The notes under the pieces: generated by a model
Told to the model about the DNA's origin: nothing
Database searches by the model: none
What the model saw: the letters and a program-made list of their open reading frames with translations, nothing else
Assembly (NCBI RefSeq): GCF_001514215.1
Contig: NZ_KQ948853.1
Location: 343,167-407,166, forward strand
Direction of reading: 5' to 3'
Source of the DNA: Streptomyces bungoensis
GTDB taxonomy: Bacteria > Actinomycetota > Actinomycetes > Streptomycetales > Streptomycetaceae
Length of the DNA: 64,000 nt
Translations under genes and position numbers: made by a program
Part shown: positions 58,852 to 64,000 of the stretch, piece by piece
How the letters are laid out: each line of letters starts with the position of its first letter
How positions within the stretch are numbered: position 1 is the stretch's first letter

Positions 58852-59510
58852 ACAGCCCTTCCTGGCCCGTCGTGCTGGCGGACGGTGACGTCGTCCTCCG
58901 CCCGATAAGGCTGCGCGACCAGCGGGTCTGGCGTGAGGTGAACCGGCGCAACCGGGAGTGGCTGCGCCCCTGGGAGGCGACCATCCCGCCGCCCACGCCG
59001 AGCGGCCCGATCGTGCACCGGCCGACGTACCGCCAGATGGTGCGGCACCTGCGCTCGGAGGCCAACGCGGGCCGGATGCTGCCGTTCGTCATCGAGTACC
59101 AGGGGCAGCTCGTCGGGCAGTTGACGGTCGCCGGGATCACCTGGGGCTCGATGTGCTCGGGGCACGTCGGCTACTGGGTGGACGAGTCGGTGGCCGGACG
59201 CGGTGTCATGCCGACGGCCGTCGCCCTCGCGGTGGACCACTGTTTCCGTACCGTCGGGCTGCACCGCGTCGAGGTCTGCATTCGCCCCGAGAACCGGCCC
59301 AGCCGCCGGGTCGTGGAGAAACTCGGATTCCGCGAGGAGGGGCTCAGGCCGCGTTATCTGCACATCGACGGAGCCTGGCGCGACCACCTCGTCTTCGCGC
59401 TCACCGCGGAGGAAGTGCCCGAGGGGCTGCTCGGGCGCTGGCGGCGGACCCGTTCCGCGCGCGAGCAGCGCGCCTCGGGACCGGGGAATCCCGCCTGGCC
59501 CGGAAATTGA
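58848..59510 (+). CDS. GNAT acetyltransferase (RimJ type), probable CTG start
   Basis: This protein is 220 residues if started at CTG 58848 (overlapping the previous stop as CTGA) or 212 from GTG 58872. The longer form includes [19 protein letters not shown], the expected first beta strand. It has GNAT motifs VGYWVDESVAGRGVMPTAVA and FREEGLRPRYLHIDGAWRDH. It sits between the moe/mog genes and sepX, as the rimJ-like gene does in corynebacteria (recalled). Protein N-terminal acetylation is the likely reaction. Confidence 0.8.
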   Translation: MNSPSWPVVLADGDVVLRPIRLRDQRVWREVNRRNREWLRPWEATIPPPTPSGPIVHRPTYRQMVRHLRSEANAGRMLPFVIEYQGQLVGQLTVAGITWGSMCSGHVGYWVDESVAGRGVMPTAVALAVDHCFRTVGLHRVEVCIRPENRPSRRVVEKLGFREEGLRPRYLHIDGAWRDHLVFALTAEEVPEGLLGRWRRTRSAREQRASGPGNPAWPGN

Positions 59511-59682
59511 ATAAGTGTTCGAAATTGATCGGCCGATGACCGTCTCCGGACATTCATTTCGCGACTTCGGCGGTCCGCTGATCGCATCGATGGCAAAAAA
59601 AGCTGGAAATATCAGCCGGATCGTGCGACACACCGGCGCAATTGGCAGATGGCCTCACGCAAACCCCTCTACCGTGTGAGGC

Positions 59683-60897
59683 GTGAGCAGCAGCGGCCTC
59701 ATCTACGCAGTCATCGTCGGGGCCTGGGCCGCCTACTTGGTGCCGATGTGGCTCCGTAGGCAGGACGAGCTGAACGAGGCCCGTCCGACGGAACGCTTCA
59801 GTACAGCCATCCGGCTGCTGTCCGGACGGGCGGGCATGGAGCGCCGGTACGCCAAGGACCTGCGGGCGCGCTCCACCCAGGAGGGGGAGCCGGACGCCGG
59901 GGATCCGGACGCCGCCACCGACTCGGTGGACGTCCGGGCCTTCGCCATGCCTCCGACCCGCCGTCAGGTCCGGGTGGACACCGGCCCGCAGACGGCCGGG
60001 CGGGCGGAACCGGCGCGCGAGCAGCACGCCGCCCCGGCACCCGCTCCGGCGCCCACCCCGGCACCCCGGACGGCTCCCGCCGCCGGCACCGTGCCCGCGC
60101 AGAAACGCGGACCGGCCGAGCGGCACTCCCCGTCGGGGCAGGCGGCAGCGGCACGCGCCCGGCGCTCGAAGGTGCTCGCGCGCCGCCGGCGCACCACCGT
60201 GATGCTCTTCCTCGCCTTCACCCTCGGCGCGATCGTCGCCGCTGTGGGCGGCCTCGCGTTCCTGTGGGCCCCCGGCGTCCCCGCCGTCATGCTCAGCGCG
60301 TACATCGCCTACCTGCGCTCCCAGGAACGCCGCCGCTTCGCCTACCAGATGGACCGCCGGCAGGCCGAGGCCGCGGCCCAGCGCCTGCGCGAGCGCCAGC
60401 CGCGCCGGCGCGCGCCCCTGGAGGGGGGTGCCACGGCCGGCGACACGGACGAGGGACCGGGGACCGAGACCGACCCCGGCCTTTCCGCGCTCGCCGCCGA
60501 CCGCCGCGCCCTCGTCGAGCAGACCGACCACGCCGAGTGGGTCGACCAGCAGCGCGAACGCCGGCAGCGGCCCGGCCACGGCGACAGCTGGGACCCGGTG
60601 CCGGTCCCCCTGCCGACGTACGTCACCGCACCGGTCGCGCCCCGCGCGACCAGCGACGTGGACCTCGGGGCGCCGGACACCTGGAGTTCGGCGCGCAGCA
60701 GTTCGGTCGTTCCGGAGCAGGAGGCGCACCACGCGCCGCAGGCCGGGGCGGAGGAACCCCCGTTCGAGGAGAAGCCGGCGGACGGCCGCACCGACGCCCG
60801 CCGCGCCGCCTCCGCCCGCCGGGCCCGCGGCCGCGGCCGCACCCCCCTCTTCGACCAGTACGAGGACGGCGGCCGGCCGCGCGCGGCCAACGAGTGA
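59683..60897 (+). CDS. sepX: SepX-like divisome membrane protein
   Basis: This 404-residue protein has an N-terminal membrane segment right at the start (SSSGLIYAVIVGAWAAYLVP), a hydrophilic Pro/Ala-rich region and two further membrane segments at about residues 168-210 (VMLFLAFTLGAIVAAVGGLA, then WAPGVPAVMLSAYIAYL). A long disordered Arg/Glu-rich tail follows. This matches the Streptomyces SepX architecture and is related to corynebacterial GlpR (recalled). It is needed for septum formation and hyphal compartment integrity in Streptomyces. GTG 59683. The 172-bp gap before it is relatively A/T-rich and may hold its own promoter. Confidence 0.75.
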   Translation: MSSSGLIYAVIVGAWAAYLVPMWLRRQDELNEARPTERFSTAIRLLSGRAGMERRYAKDLRARSTQEGEPDAGDPDAATDSVDVRAFAMPPTRRQVRVDTGPQTAGRAEPAREQHAAPAPAPAPTPAPRTAPAAGTVPAQKRGPAERHSPSGQAAAARARRSKVLARRRRTTVMLFLAFTLGAIVAAVGGLAFLWAPGVPAVMLSAYIAYLRSQERRRFAYQMDRRQAEAAAQRLRERQPRRRAPLEGGATAGDTDEGPGTETDPGLSALAADRRALVEQTDHAEWVDQQRERRQRPGHGDSWDPVPVPLPTYVTAPVAPRATSDVDLGAPDTWSSARSSSVVPEQEAHHAPQAGAEEPPFEEKPADGRTDARRAASARRARGRGRTPLFDQYEDGGRPRAANE

Positions 60898-60981
60898 GGC
60901 CCCCGGGAGCCCGCCCCTGACCAGTCAGGGAACGGATTTCCAAGCACCCCGGCGGGGATGCTAGAGTTTCACTCGTTGCAA

Positions 60982-61055
60982 GGGCCTGTGGCGCAGTCCG
61001 GTAGCGCACCTCGTTCGCATCGAGGGGGCCAGGGGTTCAAATCCCCTCAGGTCCA
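60982..61055 (+). tRNA. tRNA-Ala(CGC)
   Basis: Acceptor GGGCCTG pairs with CAGGTCC; the D arm is GCGCAGTCCGGTAGCGC, and the anticodon stem CCTCG/CGAGG holds the loop TTCGCAT, anticodon CGC. The T arm is CAGGGGTTCAAATCCCCTC-like. CCA is not encoded. It reads GCG alanine codons. Confidence 0.9.
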
Positions 61056-61061
61056 CGCAGC

Positions 61062-61104
61062 ACGAGATCCCGATCAGACGGTCACCGTCAGGTCGGGATC
61101 TCGT
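61062..61104 (+). terminator. Terminator of tRNA-Ala
   Basis: Perfect 12-bp arms ACGAGATCCCGA (61062-61073) and TCGGGATCTCGT (61093-61104), followed by CGTTTT, begin six bases after the tRNA end. Confidence 0.85.
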
Positions 61105-61186
61105 CGTTTTCGCGCCGATGAGTCGGTGCGCCGGGGCGCCCACCACTTCCCGGGTGGCGAACAGCCCCTCCAGGCGCCGAAGTCGC

Positions 61187-61672
61187 TCACAGCCGCTTCG
61201 CGTAGCAGCGGCTCTCCTCGTGGTGGCGGTAGTAGCCGAACTTGGTGCAGGGCTCGTAGCCGGCGGAGGTGTACAGGGCGATGGCCTCCGGCTGCTTGGT
61301 GCCGGTCTCCAGGACCATGCGGACGCGGCCGGCCGTGCGGGCGTCCTCCTCCAGGGCCGCGAGCATCCGGCGGGCCAGGCCCCGGCCGCGCATCTGCGCG
61401 ACCACGAACATCCGCTTCAGCTCCGCGTCGCCGTCCTCGTTGCCCACGCCGTTGCTGTCCTGGCTGCGCCAGCCGCCGGTGGCCACCGGGCGGTCGCGGT
61501 CGTCGTACGCGATCAGGTACACGCCCCGGGGCGGGTCGAAGTCGGTCGCGGCGAGGACGGTGGCGTCGCCGTCGTCGCCGTAGCGCAGGGCGTACTCGGC
61601 CTGGACCTCGTCGTTCAGCTTGACGGCGTCGGGATGGTCGAATCGGACGCGACGAATATTCATGCTAGGCAT
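61187..61672 (-). CDS. GNAT acetyltransferase
   Basis: This protein of about 161 residues contains the acetyl-CoA loop RMFVVAQMRGRGLARRMLAA and the C-terminal IALYTSAGYEPCTKFGYYRH pattern. Start could be ATG 61672 or the third codon, ATG 61663. It is divergent from the exonuclease gene. Substrate unknown. Confidence 0.85.
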   Translation of the reverse strand: MPSMNIRRVRFDHPDAVKLNDEVQAEYALRYGDDGDATVLAATDFDPPRGVYLIAYDDRDRPVATGGWRSQDSNGVGNEDGDAELKRMFVVAQMRGRGLARRMLAALEEDARTAGRVRMVLETGTKQPEAIALYTSAGYEPCTKFGYYRHHEESRCYAKRL

Positions 61673-61731
61673 CGTACTTCTATGCAGAGGATGGGATCGG
61701 GACCCGTCCAGTGTGCCGGTATCGTGCCCTG

Positions 61732-62535
61732 GTGCTGACTGTGACCTCGGTGAACGTGAACGGACTGCGGGCCGCCGCCAAGAAGGGCTTCGTGGAGTGG
61801 CTGGCCGGCACCTCCGCGGACGTCGTCTGCCTGCAGGAGGTGCGCGCCGAGCCGCACCAGCTGTCCGAGGAGGTGCGGCAGCCCGACGGCTGGCACGTCG
61901 TGCACGCCCCGGCCGCCGCCAAGGGCCGCGCCGGCGTCTCCCTCTACACGCGCCGCGAGCCCGACCGCGTCCAGGTCGGTTTCGGCTCCGCCGAGTTCGA
62001 CGGCGCGGGCCGGTACGTCGAGGCCGACCTGCCCGGTGTCACCGTCGCCTCCCTCTACCTGCCCTCCGGCGAGGTCGGCACCGAGCGGCAGGACGAGAAG
62101 CTCCGGTTCATGGGGGAGTTCCTGGCCTACCTGAAGGAGCTGCGGGAGCGGGCCGCCGCCGACGGCCGCGACGTCCTCGTCTGCGGCGACTGGAACATCG
62201 CCCACCAGCAGGCCGACCTGAAGAACTGGCGCGGCAACACCAGGAACTCCGGCTTCCTGCCCGAGGAACGGGACTGGCTCGGACGGGTGCTCGCGGGTGG
62301 TGACGGTGGCTACGTGGACGTCGTCCGCGCCCTGCACCCCGGCGTGGAGGGGCCGTACACGTGGTGGTCGTACCGGGGGCGGGCCTTCGACAACGATTCC
62401 GGATGGAGGATCGACTACCACGTCTCCACGCCCGGGCTCGCGGGCAGGGCGGTCAAGGCCGTCGTCGAGCGGGCCGCCACGCATGCCGAGCGGTGGTCCG
62501 ACCACGCGCCGGTGACCGTCGTCTACGACCGCTAG
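61732..62535 (+). CDS. xth: Exodeoxyribonuclease III
   Basis: This 267-residue AP endonuclease/3'-5' exonuclease has SVNVNGLRAAAKKGFVEWL, VVCLQEVRAE (metal-binding Glu), CGDWNIAHQQADLKN and the C-terminal ERWSDHAPVTV with catalytic Asp-His. It acts in base-excision repair. GTG 61732 is preferred over the upstream GTG 61711 because the protein family begins with the strand LTVTSVNVNG. Confidence 0.92.
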   Translation: MLTVTSVNVNGLRAAAKKGFVEWLAGTSADVVCLQEVRAEPHQLSEEVRQPDGWHVVHAPAAAKGRAGVSLYTRREPDRVQVGFGSAEFDGAGRYVEADLPGVTVASLYLPSGEVGTERQDEKLRFMGEFLAYLKELRERAAADGRDVLVCGDWNIAHQQADLKNWRGNTRNSGFLPEERDWLGRVLAGGDGGYVDVVRALHPGVEGPYTWWSYRGRAFDNDSGWRIDYHVSTPGLAGRAVKAVVERAATHAERWSDHAPVTVVYDR

Positions 62536-62553
62536 CGGAAACGGCCCTCACGG

Positions 62554-63231
62554 TCAGTCCCGTTTCGTCATCCGCCGGTCCATCGCCAGCGACAGTTCCG
62601 CCTCCACCACGCTGCGGGCCAGCGGGCGCAGGCGGTGGAGGTCCTCCTCGGGGGCGTGGCGGAGGATCAGGTCGGCGAAGAGGGCGGCCAGGGCCTCGGC
62701 GTGTTCGCGGACGCGGGCGCCGGCGGTGAGGACCTCGGCGAGCGGGATGCCCTCGCGGACCAGCGCGGAGGAGACGTCCAGCAGGCGGCGGCTGATGTGG
62801 ACGATCTGGTCGCCGTCGGTGCCGAGGTAGCCGAGGTCCATGGCGGCGGCCAGGTTCTCGGGGGTGACCTCGCCCTCGAAGCGGGCGGCGAGTTCCTCGG
62901 GGGTGAGGCGGATCGGTTCCTCTTCGGTGGGGGTGCCGACGCCGAGCAGGTCGGCGACGTCGCGGCCCTGGTCGAGGGCCTCGGCGAGTTCGGCGATGCC
63001 GTTCAGGGTGTGGCCGCGCTCCAGCAGGGCGGCGATGGTGCGCAGGCGGGCCAGGTGGTGGTCGTCGTACCAGGCGATACGGCCCTCCCGGCGGGGCGGT
63101 GGGATCAGCTTGCGCTCACGGTAGAAACGCAGGGTGCGCACGGTGATGCCGGCCAGGCGGGCCAGTTCCTCCATGCGGTACTCGCGCCGCGCCGCCGGCC
63201 CGGCCTCCGGGTGTTCCGCTTCCTCTGCCAC
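62554..63231 (-). CDS. MerR-family regulator
   Basis: This 225-residue regulator has an N-terminal MerR HTH (YRMEELARLAGITVRTLRFY, then RIAWYDDHHLARLRTIAALL) and a long helical effector domain with no metal-binding Cys. It is divergent from a flavin monooxygenase gene 132 bp away and may control it. Confidence 0.88.
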   Translation of the reverse strand: MAEEAEHPEAGPAARREYRMEELARLAGITVRTLRFYRERKLIPPPRREGRIAWYDDHHLARLRTIAALLERGHTLNGIAELAEALDQGRDVADLLGVGTPTEEEPIRLTPEELAARFEGEVTPENLAAAMDLGYLGTDGDQIVHISRRLLDVSSALVREGIPLAEVLTAGARVREHAEALAALFADLILRHAPEEDLHRLRPLARSVVEAELSLAMDRRMTKRD

Positions 63232-63363
63232 AGTCGCAGCCTAGGGTGTACCGCCGGTAACTTTCCTTCCCGCACCCCCTACCGCTCGGTACGGAGCTGC
63301 TCTACAGTCCCATTGCGCCAGTGTTCACTGGCAGGGTCCGAGGCGATGCGTGGAGGCGTCGGG

Positions 63364-64000
63364 ATGGCCGAGCACGAGCATGTACGGGTGGCGGTGATCG
63401 GGTCCGGGTTCGGCGGGCTGGGGGCCGCGGTGCGGCTGCGCCGGGAGGGGATCACCGACTTCGTCGTCCTGGAGCGGGCCGACAGCGTCGGCGGCACCTG
63501 GCGGGACAACAGCTATCCCGGGTGCGCCTGCGACGTGCCCTCCCACCTGTACTCCTTCTCCTTCGCCCCCAACCCCGACTGGCCGCGCACCTTCTCCGGG
63601 CAGGAGCACATCCGCGCCTACCTGGAGCACGTCACCGACACCTTCGGACTGCGCCCGCACATCCGCTTCGACTCCGAGGTGAAGATGATGCGCTGGGACG
63701 GCGAGAACCTGCGGTGGGAGATCGAGACCGCCCGCGGCACGCTCACCGCCGACGTCGTCGTCTCCGCCACCGGGCCGCTGTCCGAGCCGAGGATCCCCGA
63801 GATCCCCGGGCTCGCCTCCTTCCCGGGCAAGGTCTTCCACTCCGCCCGCTGGGACCACGACTACGACCTGCGCGGCAAGCGCGTCGCCATGGTCGGCACC
63901 GGCGCCTCCGCCATTCAGATCGTGCCCGCCATCCAGCCCCGGGTCGGCCGGCTCACCCTCTTCCAGCGCACCCCGGCCTGGGTCATGCCCCGGGTGGACC
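63364..64000 (+). CDS. Flavin-containing (Baeyer-Villiger-type) monooxygenase, partial
   Basis: The first 212 residues of an FAD/NADPH monooxygenase are present: FAD Rossmann VAVIGSGFGGLGAAVRLRRE, the GGTWRDNSYPGCACDVPSHL region and the NADPH-binding GTGASAIQIVPA motif. The Baeyer-Villiger signature FxGxxxHxxxW/P is seen as FPGKVFHSARWDHD. ATG 63364 follows GGAGG by seven bases. The gene runs off the right edge of the window. Confidence 0.9.
   Translation, partial: MAEHEHVRVAVIGSGFGGLGAAVRLRREGITDFVVLERADSVGGTWRDNSYPGCACDVPSHLYSFSFAPNPDWPRTFSGQEHIRAYLEHVTDTFGLRPHIRFDSEVKMMRWDGENLRWEIETARGTLTADVVVSATGPLSEPRIPEIPGLASFPGKVFHSARWDHDYDLRGKRVAMVGTGASAIQIVPAIQPRVGRLTLFQRTPAWVMPRVD

Overview
The window is high-GC chromosomal DNA of a Streptomyces. 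The evidence is strongly G/C-ending codons, an HrdD-type sigma factor behind a sigma-R-type promoter, a fruRKA operon, a galU-moeA-moaC-mog-acetyltransferase-sepX cluster, and an integrated conjugative element of the pSAM2 type (AICE).

Region 1 (1-3664) is a decayed mobile island. It holds a 5'-truncated TPR-type regulator coupled to a flavoprotein gene. These converge on a relaxase and MobC pair that has probably lost its relaxase 3' end. A frameshifted small gene and inverted repeats that could be an oriT lie upstream of mobC.

Region 2 (3665-17855) is a 14.2 kb AICE bounded by perfect 43-bp direct repeats. The right repeat is the 3' half of an intact tRNA-Arg(CCT). The gene order is: cargo (lipoprotein, small membrane proteins, and a low-GC gene for an Mrr-type nuclease fused to a STAND NTPase, a likely anti-phage protein); a leftward regulatory operon that includes a Pif-like Nudix protein and an ATPase-fold protein; a KorSA-like GntR repressor; an FtsK-type transfer translocase; four Spd-type spread genes; rep; xis; int. 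Several copies of an ACTCGT-N4-ACRAGT type site lie in front of the regulated units. The rep frame has no ATG, GTG or TTG before its catalytic motif; an ATC sits where the start should be.

Region 3 (17887-36034) is accessory or variable chromosome: a hemerythrin/DUF2249-cupin-TDT exporter cluster, a GAF-SpoIIE phosphatase, a double-length IclR protein, a dead IS200/IS605 copy (tnpA without its HUH motif, tnpB frameshifted), a secreted M6 protease, TetR plus an MFS pump, MarR plus an extradiol dioxygenase, hrdD with its sigma-R promoter, a TetR gene whose 3' end has been amplified as a 101-bp tandem repeat, and a WYL regulator.

Region 4 (36097-64000) is largely core chromosome: an MFS pump, fruR-fruK-fruA, an L,D-transpeptidase lipoprotein, a P1 peptidase, mscL, a CpaB-like protein, a methylthioadenosine phosphorylase, a potassium/proton antiporter that appears to start at CTG, a penicillin-acylase-family enzyme, the galU to sepX cluster that may tie a MoeA/gephyrin-like protein to the divisome, tRNA-Ala(CGC), exonuclease III, a MerR regulator, and the start of a flavin monooxygenase that runs off the right edge.
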